The position numbers and the translations under genes are program-made. DNA of 52,500 nucleotides from the NCBI GenBank assembly GCA_016946835.1, contig JACVTC010000007.1:105001-157500 (forward strand), read 5' to 3'. A model generated the notes under the pieces. It saw only the letters and a list, made by a program, of their open reading frames with translations, was not told the DNA's origin and ran no database searches. This DNA is from Neocallimastix lanati (nom. inval.) (taxonomy: Eukaryota > Neocallimastigomycota > Neocallimastigomycetes > Neocallimastigales > Neocallimastigaceae). This document shows positions 32,496 to 45,154 of this stretch, in pieces. The first letter of the stretch is position 1. Every line of letters starts with the position of its first letter.

Positions 32496-32629
32496 TTTAG
32501 ACTTAAAGAAAACTTTATTTAAATTATAATAATAATAATAAAATTACATGATTTAAATGAAAAATAAAAAATAAAATACATGAAATGAAATATTATATAT
32601 AATATAATTATAAAAGTGAGTTAGTAGCA

Positions 32630-32945
32630 ATAGTTTCTAACTTTTCCCATCCATCGATGATAACACCTATTATTGTAAGTAACAATTTCAGTATTAGTGT
32701 TATCAACAGAATCTGTATCAGATCTTTCACCGGGAGGAGGTGAAAATCCATGCCTTATCATTTCGACGTCGACGCTCTTAGCAACGGTAAATTCAACGGA
32801 ATACTATTTTATCATCAACCTAAAAGATTGACAAATTAATGGTATTACGTTTGTTAGAAACTCTGAAATCCCCACAAAATACGGAACAGTCGACGAATTT
32901 GAACTTTGTTTAAAAATATTGTCAACTGATTGTCTTTGCTCCACA
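32630..32945. other. GC-richer island with open stretches on both strands
   Basis: This patch of nearly balanced base composition stands out between AT-rich flanks. On the minus strand a frame reads VAKSVDVEMIRHGFSPPPGE and on through DTDSVDNTNTEIVTYNN. A one-base shift then allows GVIIDGWEKLETIATNSLL and a TAA at about 32615. On the plus strand, MPYHFDVDALSNGKFNGILF and later NSEIPTKYGTVDEFELCLKI are also open. Neither strand gives a complete gene and no domain is recognised. It is probably a fragment of a mobile element or decayed gene. The strand is undecided. Confidence 0.3.
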
Positions 32946-33228
32946 TTATTAAGTTTAATTTTTTTTATATATATTGAACGCTCGCCAAGAAAAGCACACT
33001 CTTTTATTTAATTTATTATAATCAATTTATTATAATCAATTTACTTATTCTTATTTTTTTTTTTTATTTTTTTTTTTTTTTTTTTTATAATTTTTCATTA
33101 CTTATATTTATTTATTTATATTTATTGTTACTTTAATATAATAAATACATAAATAATATATAAATAATATATAAATATAATTTTTGATGTAATTGATATT
33201 AATAATATACTACTACTACTACTACTAC

Positions 33229-33260
<32 letters not shown>

Positions 33261-33287
33261 GGATTCAGTCAAAATATCATATTCATT

Positions 33288-33639
33288 TTATTTGTCATGT
33301 AAACTAAGCTGTAAAACGTAATTTAAATATTCTTCTTCATTCATATCAACCAGATCTTTGTTATTGTTAAAATTCTTGTTATGAGAAGTATTAGTTGTAC
33401 TAATTGTTGATGCTTTATTATTATAATTATAATATTCATGATTACCTTCCCATTCATCTAATGGAATAAAATTAGTTTTTTTCTTTCCTTTATTCTTTTT
33501 ATTTTTTCCCTTTTTACCACCTTTTGATTTAGATAATTCTTCCTCTTCCATATTTTTATCTTTTAAATTAGCAATTAATGAAGTTTCTGGGGTATCATTT
33601 GAATTATTTAAAAATTCATTAAGAGAATCATTTATAAAT

Positions 33640-33685
<46 letters not shown>

Positions 33686-35265
33686 CATTATTACTTGTAT
33701 TAATTGAATTAAATGATTTTCTCTTTCTTTGTTCTTGCTTTATTTTTTCTTCTTTGAAGTATTGTTCAGCACTAATACCATTATTTATATTATCACCATC
33801 ATCATCATCATTACCATCAACATCAACATCATTATCATAATAATTATCATTAAATTTATTATTTGGGTTATTAATTTCATTACTAATTTTTCCTATAAGT
33901 AAATCTTGCTTAGCTATTTCTGAAGCAAATAAATAATCTCTTTTTTCTTGCTCATTAACATAATTTTCTAGAATTTCTTCTTGATCTGACTCAATAGGTC
34001 TTGAAGAAAGTTCAAAATTATTATCAACGGTATTATCGTTAGCATTAGATGTAGAAGATACAACCTGCTCTTTTTGTTCCATACTTAACATCATGGCATA
34101 AGCCATTAGTTCTTCTTCTGTTAAAACTTCATTAATTGAACCATTAAATCGTTTAGAGTTTTTTGAATTTATTTTTTCTTGCTTTTTTTCTTTTTTTAAT
34201 AATTCATAAGAAGTTTTATAATCTTCAATATTATTTTTACTTTTCGTTAGTTTCAAAGATAGAATTTCACTACTTTTATGTTTTTTTGTAGATTCTTTTA
34301 CACGATGTGTATCAAAGTCCCAGACTTTAATATTATTTCCAAAACTAACACATATTTGATATTTATCCATTTCCATACAATTAATTACATTATTTCTACG
34401 TATTACATTGGCATTTTTTTGATTATTCTTTGATTTTCTACAGTAAAATGTTCTAATTAAAATACAACTTAAGCTATCAATAATATTAATTTTCCCATCT
34501 GAACCGGCTGTAACAATTTTGAATGCATCAATTAAAATTGAAGTTGGTGGTCCTTCATGAAGATTAAGCATACGAAAAGGTGTCAAAATGTTTACTCCAT
34601 CTTCATCTTTTCTAAAAAGTTTTTGTAAAGTATACTCTCTATCATTATTATAAATTTGCTTTTTATTATTAAAATTCCATATATATATCATTCCATTATT
34701 ATCTGAACTAACTACAATACTTTCTTCTAATCCATGAAGTTCGTTATTACTATATTTAGTAGTATCAATATTTATTCCAGGAAGTTTTGGTCTTTCTATA
34801 TTTGATGTATTTCCCTGTTGTTCCTTACTCCAAGAAATCACTGCTAATTCATTTGAATAATCACCATCATCTAAAATATTAATTTTTTTTAATTGTGGTA
34901 TATTCCAATGGGTTAATTTTGTATCTTTTGAACCTTTCTTGCATGCAATAATTAATGTTTCAAAAACTGGATCATAATGAAGGGAAATAATTGAAGTTTT
35001 CATGTCAATAACATGACTCACGGATAAATAGAGTTCTCGTCCATTTTCTGGAGGTTTTTTGGGAGATATTAAATCAAATACATTAATATTCCATATTTGA
35101 ATTTGCCCATCTAAATTACCAACAATAATATATTTTTTAGGATTAATAATAATTGAAGTTACAGCTGTATCATAACGGGCTTATTATTGTGGAAGATAAT
35201 AATAATAGAAGAATTAACAAATATTTTTTTGTTATAACAATAAAAATTATAAATATTAGTTAAAA

Positions 35266-35301
<36 letters not shown>

Positions 35302-35789
35302 CATTTATATTAATTTTTATATATACATTGTAAAACTGCAATTCTTGCATCATATTTTATATCCCAAAGCATTACACGACCATCAGCAGATCCGGTAACT
35401 ACTAATCTAGTAAATGTAGGAAGCCATTCAATGCATGTAACAGCAGCTTCATGCCTTTGAGCAAACTTTTTAAGTTTAATATTGTTTAATTTATCTTTGA
35501 AATTTGAAATTTTCGTTATACAACCTCCAAATTCACCTACAAATATATGATCTCTAGTTTTGTTTGTGTTTTATAATTTGTTTAATGTCATTAATTTTTT
35601 TTTGCTTTTATTTCTATTTTTAACTAATATTATAACAAAATCAAACAAAACAAAATTAAACTCATATATATATTACTTATCAATTTTAACACAAGAAACA
35701 GGTTGAGGTAAAAAATCACCAAATAAATTAATATGATGACGTTCTGTCCTTCCTGTACTCGGATCTGAAGTAGTTATAATACCTTATAG

Positions 35790-35829
<40 letters not shown>

Positions 35830-36434
35830 TTTTTTTTAACTGTTAATAATATAATATCTTTTATTTATAACCAAAAAAAATATTATTAATTATAAAAATT
35901 ATTACCTTGGTTTAACCAACCAGTATATAAACGTCTTCTATTAAAATCTGCATAAAAAATATCCGCCAAAGGATACATACATCTATATTCTAAAACATTG
36001 GGTTTTCCTCTTTTCCATAAACTATTACGATTATATTATAATACATAATAATGTTTTTAATGTTATTTTTTTTCTTTAAAAAAAAAAAAAAAGAAATATA
36101 TAACTCTAAGTTATATACAAGAATAGACTATTACTCAATAAGATTCATTCTTGTAGTGAATTCCTCACGCCATCTTCCTTCTGTAACTTTTCTAATAATG
36201 AAAAAATTATATATATTTTTTATAAAATTTATTACTTTCATTTTTCTTTCTTATTATTTATTTGTAATTAAAATTAATAATATATATTTTAATATTTTTA
36301 TTAAAAGTTAAATATTTAAATAATATAATTACTCATATGGCATATATTCAAATCTATCTAAAAAAGCTTCTTTCCATATAATTTCATTTCGAATAATTCT
36401 ATTCCAAGAAGTACATACCCAAGATACCACATTC

Positions 36435-36467
<33 letters not shown>

Positions 36468-36756
36468 TTGGAAAAAATTATATAAATTTCTATTAATATT
36501 TATCTTAATATAATAAAAATGTTTAATGATTATAAATAAATTATATTTATGTCCTATTAAAAAACTTTTTTCTTTTTTTAAGAAAAAAAAAAAAAAAAAT
36601 TACTAAAGTATCAGGATCTAGGTATGAAAAAATTTTTATTATTAATTCTTCTGGAAGATTTAATATATAACATTTGTCAGAATCAATTTTTGAGGATTTT
36701 TTCCATGCCCCCTTCACTTTTATAAAATTATCGTTTATTTGCGTACATATTAACAT
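33288..36756 (-). CDS. F-box/WD40 protein with ubiquitin-interacting motifs, Ufo1-like (7 exons)
   Basis: My model: exons 36756-36604, 36433-36333, 36191-36135, 36021-35906, 35782-35677, 35553-35327 and 35179-33288, all with GT...AG ends and agreeing phases, giving 883 residues. The F-box is at about 30-80 (ILNLPEELIIKIFSYLDPDT, then VVSWVCTSWNRII across intron 1). WD40 blades run from about 100 to 550, e.g. HEAAVTCIEWL...GSADGRVMLWDI, YIIVGNLDGQIQIWNI and KIVTAGSDGKINIID. Two UIM helices follow: LTEEELMAYAMMLSMEQ (about 606-622) and the extreme C-terminus EEEYLNYVLQLSL. Between them lie Asp- and Asn-rich linkers and a Lys-rich patch. Yeast Ufo1 has the same order (F-box, WD40, C-terminal UIMs), so a substrate receptor of an SCF ubiquitin ligase is likely. 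Substrates are unknown. A further upstream exon cannot be excluded. Confidence 0.9.
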
Positions 36757-37926
<1,170 letters not shown>

Positions 37927-38959
37927 CTATTTTCCTTTTTTTCCCTTCTTCTTCTTACTAATTTTTGGTGATGTGATATTATTAGTTTGTTGAGTACCTA
38001 TTATATTCCAATATTTTATATATAAATTAAATTATAAATTTTAAAAAATTTAATTTTAATTAGAATATTACCATAAAATTTTAAATTATAATTTAAAATA
38101 ATTCGATTTAATTTACCATCAGCTGATTTAGCTTCTAAATTCTTTTTGGTATTTAACATCTTTTTAAGTAATGATCGGTTTAATTTTTCTAGTTTTTTAA
38201 TATCACTAGCATATTCTGTTTTATATTTAATACACTTTTTAAAATAGATTTATTTGTAATACATTAGAATTATGAATTAAATTTAAATTTAAAAATTTAT
38301 AAAAATATTAAATAATATTTTACAGTTGGTCCATCTGTAACTTTAAGAACAAGTTTGGTATCAACATTTCTATATTTTACTAAATATCTTGTCTTTAATT
38401 ATATATATATATAATATAAATATTAATCTTTGATAATAAGAAAATGAAAATTTTAAATATTATTTTATAAAAATAAATAAATCATTATTTGATAGATATT
38501 TTTTTTTTCATTTTCCTTTTTTTTTTTTTAGAAAAAAATAATAATAATAATGCTATTATGTTACACTATATTCTATAATATTATTTAAATTAATGTTTAT
38601 AGTATTGTTTATTATTATTGCTATTATTATTATTATTATTATTTCCAATTAATTAATATTTTAGTATTATTTATTATTTCAATTTTTAATTAATAATTTT
38701 TGTAGATTTTTTTTTTTTTTTTTTATAGTAATTTTATTATTCTTTCATTAATAATTTATTTTATCTCTTATTGATTTGATTTAATTTAATAAAATAATTT
38801 CTTTGATATATAAAATTATTGATTTTAGATTTATTAAAGTATCAAGAATATTATAGTATTATGGTATTTTTTCATTAAAATTTGTACCTTTAATGGTGAT
38901 GCCATATATAACTCCTCAACAGCTTTCTTAAAGGTATCCCAATCGTCAATATATACCAT
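37927..38959 (-). CDS. SRP9: Signal recognition particle 9 kDa protein, SRP9 (4 exons)
   Basis: Exons at 38959-38888, 38392-38324, 38234-38117 and 37997-37927 join in frame with GT...AG introns of 495, 89 and 119 bp to give 109 residues. The N-terminus MVYIDDWDTFKKAVEELYMA matches the SRP9 start pattern (MVY.D.W..F...AE.LY...P); next come TRYLVKYRNVDTKLVLKVTD, typical of SRP9 (KYRH.DG.L..KVTD), then IKYKTEYASDIKKLEKLNR, the C-terminal helix. SRP9 pairs with SRP14 to bind the Alu domain of SRP RNA and slow elongation during targeting to the endoplasmic reticulum. The protein is longer than the ~86 residues of human SRP9 because of a Lys-rich tail (SKKKKGKKGK-stop). Bakers' yeast uses Srp21 instead, so this is the ancestral form. 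It lies upstream of the F-box gene on the same strand. Confidence 0.93.
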
Positions 38960-39211
38960 TTTGACTTATATTTTATATAATTAAAAACAACAATTACAAA
39001 TAAAAAAAAAATTAAAAAATTTTCTTTTTTTCTATTTTAGCTATGGTTAATACAGTTATTTAAAATTATTAAATATAGTATATATATTATTCATATTATC
39101 AAAATATATTATTAAAATCATAAAGAAATGTTAATCAACCAATTAGAATAATTTATTAAATTAATAATAAAAATATATATTAATTTTACATATTTGATCA
39201 TCTTTTTTTTT

Positions 39212-39260
<49 letters not shown>

Positions 39261-39261
39261 T

Positions 39262-39436
39262 TTTTTAGACTAGGATTAACAAGAAGGGAAGATAATAGGG
39301 CCTCCAGTCTCTCCCTTAAAGGTATCAGATTCTCATTAGATTCTTCACCATACTGTTTAAACGTCGAATTGGACCTCTCTTTAAGAAAGGCTAATATGAA
39401 GAACATTCTATATACGCCGCTCTATACGATGGGTTT
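39262..39436 (-). pseudogene. Coding-like fragment of a mobile element (strand uncertain)
   Basis: A GC-richer patch is open on the minus strand as RMFFILAFLKERSNSTFKQY, then ENLIPLRERLEALLSSLLVN, ending in a poly-Lys translation of the adjacent T tract. The plus strand is also open (LGLTRREDNRASSLSLKGIR), directly after a T-rich TTTTAG that resembles a splice acceptor. It abuts a copy of the dispersed repeat at 39440, so it is probably part of a rearranged element. No domain is recognised. Confidence 0.35.
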
Positions 39437-39439
39437 CTT

Positions 39440-39786
39440 TTCATTAGAAAATACCCTATTCTAATAATAATGAGTATGGATAATAATATTTAATACGAGG
39501 AAGACTATAACGATAAAGAGATATTAAAAGAAAAAAAAATATATATATATTATTTATTCTTAACTATTCAAATCGAAAAAGTAAAAATAATAGTTTTATA
39601 TTCAAATCAATAAATAAAAATTTTTTTCTAACTATAAATAATATTCATGAATCAATCCAATATTTAACAAAAGTATCATATATGATTATTGTAGCAAAAA
39701 GGAAATTGTTTAGAAAATACCCTAATCTAATAATAATGAGTATGGATAATAATATTTAATACGAGGACGACTATAACGATAAAGAG

Positions 39787-39797
<11 letters not shown>
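39440..39797 (+). repeat. Two direct copies of an 85-bp segment
   Basis: The segment 39440-39524 and 39711-39797 are nearly identical: AGAAAATACCCTA(T/A)TCTAAT, ATGAGTATGGATAATAATAT, ACGAGGA(A/C)GACTATAACG, ATAAAGAGATATTAAA. They are internal parts of the dispersed repeat also present at 28570-28850. The left copy lacks its 5' part, which is replaced by the fragment at 39262-39436. Confidence 0.92.
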
Positions 39798-39828
<31 letters not shown>

Positions 39829-39965
39829 ATACATTTACTTTTTATTATAAATTTTTATTTATTAAAACTATATTTTATAATAGAATATTACTTTACAATT
39901 ATTAATATTTGTAATAAATTGAAATAAACGCATTTAATTCATATTTAAAATTATTCATTAGATTT
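39640..39965 (+). repeat. Dispersed repeat, copy 2 (candidate LTR)
   Basis: The collinear partner of 28570-28850. It contains the right-hand 85-bp segment and an expanded poly(A) at 39795-39826. Likely an LTR of a family other than A; no internal region is seen next to it. Confidence 0.6.
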
Positions 39966-40379
39966 CCTAATTATTATTATTATTATTAATTATATTATAT
40001 CTATTTTATAGTAAAATATTAAATATTTTATTTTATCATTTTTTATAGTAATGAATATTAAATATTAAATTTCAATTATTATTTTTAATTTTTCAAAATA
40101 TTTTGATGTTAACTTGTTATCAATAATAGTTAGTAAACTGCAGAACTTGAACAAAATTAACTATGAACTGAATCAGATATTGATTCTTCAGAAGAAACAA
40201 TACGTTGAACCCAACTTAGAAGATAAAAAGGAATTTTTTTTTTTTTTTTTTTTTGATGACGCTAAGTGATTATGTTCATATAACCAATATAGTTTTATAG
40301 TTTATAGTTTATATAAGCAATACAGGTTTTATCGTTCAATTATCAATAGTGTTTTTATCGTTCACATATGTTAAATCAT
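39966..40379. other. Spacer with a short coiled-coil-like open stretch
   Basis: At about 40110-40240 (+) a frame reads VSKLQNLNKINYELNQILIL and QKKQYVEPNLEDKKEF before a T tract. It is heptad-like and coding-like, but about 40 codons with no start or partner. Mobile-element debris is the likeliest source. Confidence 0.3.
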
Positions 40380-41260
40380 GCGGGAGTATTGCATTTCGAC
40401 ATAATTTATGTTTGATCATTTATTCATGTATTACAATGTGGCTTGTAAAAATAAATGAATAGGATAGGGTTAAATTTTTTTTTATATAATTTAATTTTAT
40501 TAACATTTATAGTAAAAAAAAAAAAAATAAATAATAAAGTAAAATAAAAAAAAAATAATAAAGTAAAATAAAAAATAAAATAAAATAATAAAGTAAAATA
40601 AAAAATAAAAAAAAGGATTAAATTAAAATATGAGATAAAAAAAAATAAACTAATAAAGAAAAAAACCACATCATTGTAAACAGAAAATATAAATTTAAGG
40701 TATATAACGAATAATACAAAAGTATTCAAATGTAATGAATATAAAATAGTTAAAAAATGTAAATCATACATTATTCTAAATGATAATTATAAAGTAATAA
40801 AATATGAAAACAAACATACTTGTCCAGGAAAAGAATATGATGCATCTGTATTAATATATTTTATTAATATCAATATCAATATTTAAATTTTATTAATAAT
40901 AAATATTTAATATTATAATAAATTCTATTTTTATTATTTAATTAATTTAATAATAAAATATAAATTTTTATTTATTTTATTTAAATAAAATAAAATGGAA
41001 AAGTTTTATTATTATATTTAATAATAAAATATAATAATAAAATAAAATGAAAATAAATAAAAATAAAATAAAATTCATAACAGAAAACTTCGTTTATTCT
41101 TATTTATTATTTATTTAGTTTTTATTTAATTTTTTTAATGCAAAATACATTAAATAAAAATATACGTTGAAAATAGTGGCGTATTACATATATTACACTC
41201 ATTGTACAAATATTTATGTTGATTATACATAAATTATGTCGAAATACATCACATTCAATG
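40380..41260. mobile_element. MULE-like TIR element, internally deleted (~880 bp)
   Basis: The left end at 40381-40412 is GGGAGTATTGCATTTCGACA then TAATTTATGT. The right end at about 41228-41260, read inward on the other strand, gives GTATTTCGACATAATTTATG. The two agree in about 20 of 22 inner positions; the outermost bases match less well. The interior carries a broken FLYWCH zinc finger (40655-40853) and otherwise AT-rich filler, so it is a deletion derivative. FLYWCH fingers are typical N-terminal domains of Mutator-like (MULE) transposases. The TIR core TTGCATTTCG is shared with the MITE at 29907-30181. Confidence 0.65.
40655..40853 (+). pseudogene. FLYWCH-type zinc finger of a Mutator-like transposase, frameshifted
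   Basis: One frame reads KYKFKVYNE (about 40685-40712) and stops. The next frame continues NNTKVFKCNEYKIVKKCKSY, then IILNDNYKVIKYENKHTCPG and KEYDASVLI up to about 40853. Metal ligands C (FKC), C (KKC), H and C (KHTC) follow the FLYWCH order C-x(n)-C-x(n)-H-x-C. The two parts read as one domain across a one-base shift. No DDE transposase domain follows, so only the DNA-binding head survives within the deleted element. Confidence 0.7.
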
Positions 41261-41264
41261 GAAA

Positions 41265-41354
41265 GAACGTAAATATAATCCTCAGGCCATCGTTACCCCC
41301 AGCTTTAAGAAAGAAAAAGAGAAAATGAATGAAGAAGAAGAAATCGAAAGCTGA
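41265..41354 (+). other. Short acidic open stretch next to the MULE-like element
   Basis: Thirty codons read ERKYNPQAIVTPSFKKEKEK, then MNEEEEIES-TGA, with coding-like composition. It starts just beyond the right TIR and has no start of its own. It could be the tail of an ORF into which the element inserted, or part of the element itself. Confidence 0.3.
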
Positions 41355-42173
41355 AAAAACTTTGTATTTTCAATTTCAATAATTCAGCTTTATTAATTTT
41401 TTAATAATAATAATCAATAAAATAATTTGAATCATTAATTTATATATATTAATAATATACTATATAAGAATCTTTCTGGTTAACTTGATTCTTAGTAGTA
41501 TTATTAACTAGAATTACCCTATTATATTCAGTATATACATTAAATTATCAAATCACATGATTAATAATTATAAAATATATTTCATGAATTAATTTATTTA
41601 TAATAGAAATGCCTGTTATTTTATTAATAATTAATCCTATATAGGTTTTAGCCATGGCTATGTAATATTTTACTTCAATTTTAAAACTTTTTAATAATTT
41701 TATTAATTAGATACTAGTTTAAATCTTTAATTAACCTTTTTGGGATAATAGTCATAAAAATTATAGTAACAACTATAAAATAATGTTTTAACTAAATATC
41801 TAAATATATATTTTATATTAATAAACTATTAAATAAACTTTTAAATGAAATTTTTTAAATAATTAATCCTAACTGAATGAGTTTTTAAAAAATATTTAAA
41901 TATTAATTAATTGTAATTTAAAATAAATTTATCATTCCTATAATTTGGCATCTTGACTTAACCGTTAAGACCAAATTATCTTAAAATTCTGACAGTAATC
42001 CTACAGCGATTTCTGTTGGTTACTTCAAGATGTCCTTGTCGACTAGAAATACTTTTAATATATCATCAAATAAAAAGATATGTATAAAATAAAAGCAAAG
42101 AAGATTTTGTTTCCATCATAGAATATAATGAGTTTGTCTACCCAAACAAGAAGAAATTAAAAGCAACACTTTT

Positions 42174-42345
42174 TGAATTTTATAATAAAATTTTAATAAT
42201 GAGTATATAAAATTAATAAAATAAAATATTATAGTTGAATTATAAAAAAAAAAAAAAAAAAAAAAGATAATAATTTGAATTTTAAAATAAATTTTAATGA
42301 GTATATAAAATTAATAAAATAAAATATTATAATTGAATTATAAAA
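42174..42345. repeat. Direct duplication, ~70-bp units around a poly(A)
   Basis: Units 42174-42245 and 42274-42345 share TTGAATTTTA, TGAGTATATAAAATTAATAA and ATATTATA(G/A)TTGAATTATA. A poly(A) of about 20 bp lies between them. Confidence 0.9.
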
Positions 42346-42369
42346 TTATAAAAAATAATAATAATAATA

Positions 42370-42990
42370 ATAATAATAAGTATGGATTGAATAGAATAGA
42401 ACGAATTGAAAAGAAATAAAATATATAGTAGATATATAAAAGTAAAATACAGATTGAATAGAATAGAGTGAAATATATAGTTAAAATGTAGTTAAAATGT
42501 AAATATAAAGTATAGTTTGAATATAATAGAATAGAGTAATAAATTTTTTAAATGAAAAGCATGGATTGAATAAAAAAAGAAAAGTAAAATAAAAGATGTA
42601 GTTTAAAAATGTGAATATAAAGTGTAAAGATTGAATAGAATAAAATAATATATATATCAATATAAAGTGTCTATTGAATATAATAAAGTAAAAAAAAAAT
42701 AGTTTTAAACGTAAATCTAAAATGCCAATTGATAAGAATAAAATAAAATGAATAATGGATATATAAATTTATGGATATATAAATTTAAAGTGCAAATTGA
42801 ATAGAATAAAACAAAATAAATAGTTTAAAATATAAATATTTAAAGTACATATTGAATTGAGTAGAATAGAATAGAATAAATAATAGATTATATATTAGGT
42901 GTAATATAAAAATAGAATAAATTAAATTAAATGCTTGAAATGTAAAAATAAAATAAAGATTGAATAAAATAAAATAAAATAAAAAGAAAT
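42370..42990. repeat. Degenerate minisatellite, irregular ~70-bp period
   Basis: About nine loose copies of a motif ATTGAATAGAATA...TAGTTTAAAATGTAAATATAAAGTG, with drifting length. The same motif recurs briefly at 46800-46900. Confidence 0.7.
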
Positions 42991-43299
42991 AATTACTTTG
43001 ATTATTATAATAATATTATTAATCAAATGTTATAATAATCAAAGTAATAAAAAACAATTATTATTATAGTAATTTTTAATAATAATAATATTATTATTAA
43101 ACAAATATTATAAATAATAATATAATTATTTACTATTGCTTTGATTATTATTATATTTTATTACTAAAAAAAATTCTTATTATTTATCAGTATTTATATA
43201 TAAATATATATATATTAATCTATCATTATTATTGATTAGTGATTATCGTTTAATATTATTAATTATTTATAAATTATAAACATTTTCATTATTATGATT

Positions 43300-43330
<31 letters not shown>

Positions 43331-43465
43331 GTATTGTTTTATTATTAATTAATTCATATTATGATTCATTGTTTATCATTACTAATTATTATTATTGTTA
43401 AATATTATCAATTATTACTATTAAGTTATTAGTTATAAAAAAAAAAAAAAAGAACAGAAAAACTG

Positions 43466-43490
43466 TAACCTTTCCATAAATGGAAAGTTT
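43466..43490. other. Short perfect hairpin
   Basis: CTTTCCAT-AA-ATGGAAAG is flanked by AAC/GTT, giving 10-11 paired bases. No adjacent gene, so a terminator role is not supported. Confidence 0.6.
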
Positions 43491-44828
43491 TTGGTTGAAA
43501 ATTAAAAATTAGAAATCAATTATTTTTTGTTTATAATAAAAATTTACAAAAAAAATATATATATATATATATAAAATAATCAATGGTTAATAATATAATA
43601 TAATATAATATAACTGTCAATATATAATTTTTGATTGTGATTACTAAATATTAAAACTAATATATTATTAAATTAATAAATACATCAATGAATAAATAAA
43701 TAAATAAATAAATATATATGTAAATAAATAAATATGTATCTAAATAAATATATGTAAATAAATAAATAAATAAATATATAAATAATGAATAATAGTAATT
43801 ATTTAATATTTTTTTTTTTGTAACCATTTAAACTATAGGAATTATTTATCCCATCGTGGCATTTCTTTTTTCTTTAAATTAATAATTTTTTTTAATTATA
43901 ATTTATTATTCATAATATTAACTGATAAATAATTAAATAAATAAATAAATAAATAATAATAATAATTAAATAATGAAATAATGAAATAATTAAATAAATA
44001 ATAATAATTAAATAATTAAATAATGAAATAATTAATAACTAATAAATAATTAAATAATAATAAGTAAATAAATTTTAATTAATTAATGAAATAAATAATG
44101 ATAATATTAGTATTAATAATAAAATGATTAAATATTATTATTATTATTATTAGTAAAAAACATAAATAGCTTAAAGCATTGTTGATAATTTCATCATAAA
44201 CAATTCATAATTACAAAAAAAAAAAACGGAAAAAAAGGAAAAAAAGGAAAAAAAAAAAAAAAAAGAGAAAAGAGAAAAGAGAAAATAGAAAACAATAATA
44301 CTATTTATTATCTATTATTATATTATTATTTATTAAGAATGGGTAATGATTTTAACTATTATTAATAAATAATAAGTAATAACTACTAATAATAATGAAT
44401 TAAATATTATCCCATAGTCTCACTAATAAAAAAATTTTTTTCATTTCATTCACTAATATTTATATATTTTCTATATTTTCTATATTTTCTATTTTTATAT
44501 GTTTTCTATAATTTAATATTCTACCCATTAAATCAAAAAAAAAATTTTTTTTTATCTATTAAAATATATACTAAATGATCCATATTATAATGATCTATGA
44601 TTTATGAATAGAGTTAATTGTTATTATATAATCTATTAAGCATATTTAAAATAAAAAAATACTGCTTTAAATAGAAAGAGATTGAAGTATTAAATTATTT
44701 TTTTTATAATGAATAAAAGTTTATATTTGTAAGGACTATCATCATCATCATCATCATTGATTTCCTACAAAAAAAAATTTATTTTTATTTTTAGTTAAAT
44801 AAAAAATATTAATATTTATTATTAAAAT

Positions 44829-44861
<33 letters not shown>

Positions 44862-45086
44862 ATTTAAAAACTTTATATATAGTAAAAAAAAAAAAAAAAA
44901 AAAAAAAGAAATAATAATAAAATAATGACTATTTAATTTTCATTTTTATTCTTTTTCTATTTTTCAATTTCTTAAAAGTCTATTCAATTTACACTTTTTT
45001 TTAAAAAAAAATTGTTATTTATTCCTTCATATCAATCTCTTTCTCTTTCTTAATTATTTTTATATTTATTTTCATTTCATCTATCT

Positions 45087-45090
45087 TTTT

Positions 45091-45153
<63 letters not shown>
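45087..45153. repeat. (TTTA)n microsatellite
   Basis: About 16 perfect copies of TTTA. Confidence 0.97.

Positions 45154-45154
<1 letters not shown>

Noticed and set aside
40424-40771. 115-codon Phe-rich minus-strand open frame
   Set aside because: It is a translation of A-rich filler and the antisense of the FLYWCH fragment, which is the better reading.
41940-42180. Less AT-rich patch as a possible tRNA or structured RNA gene
   Set aside because: No B box (GGTTCGANTCC) or cloverleaf pairing was found.
43466-43490. Hairpin as a transcription terminator
   Set aside because: No gene ends nearby, and intrinsic terminators are not used by RNA polymerase II.
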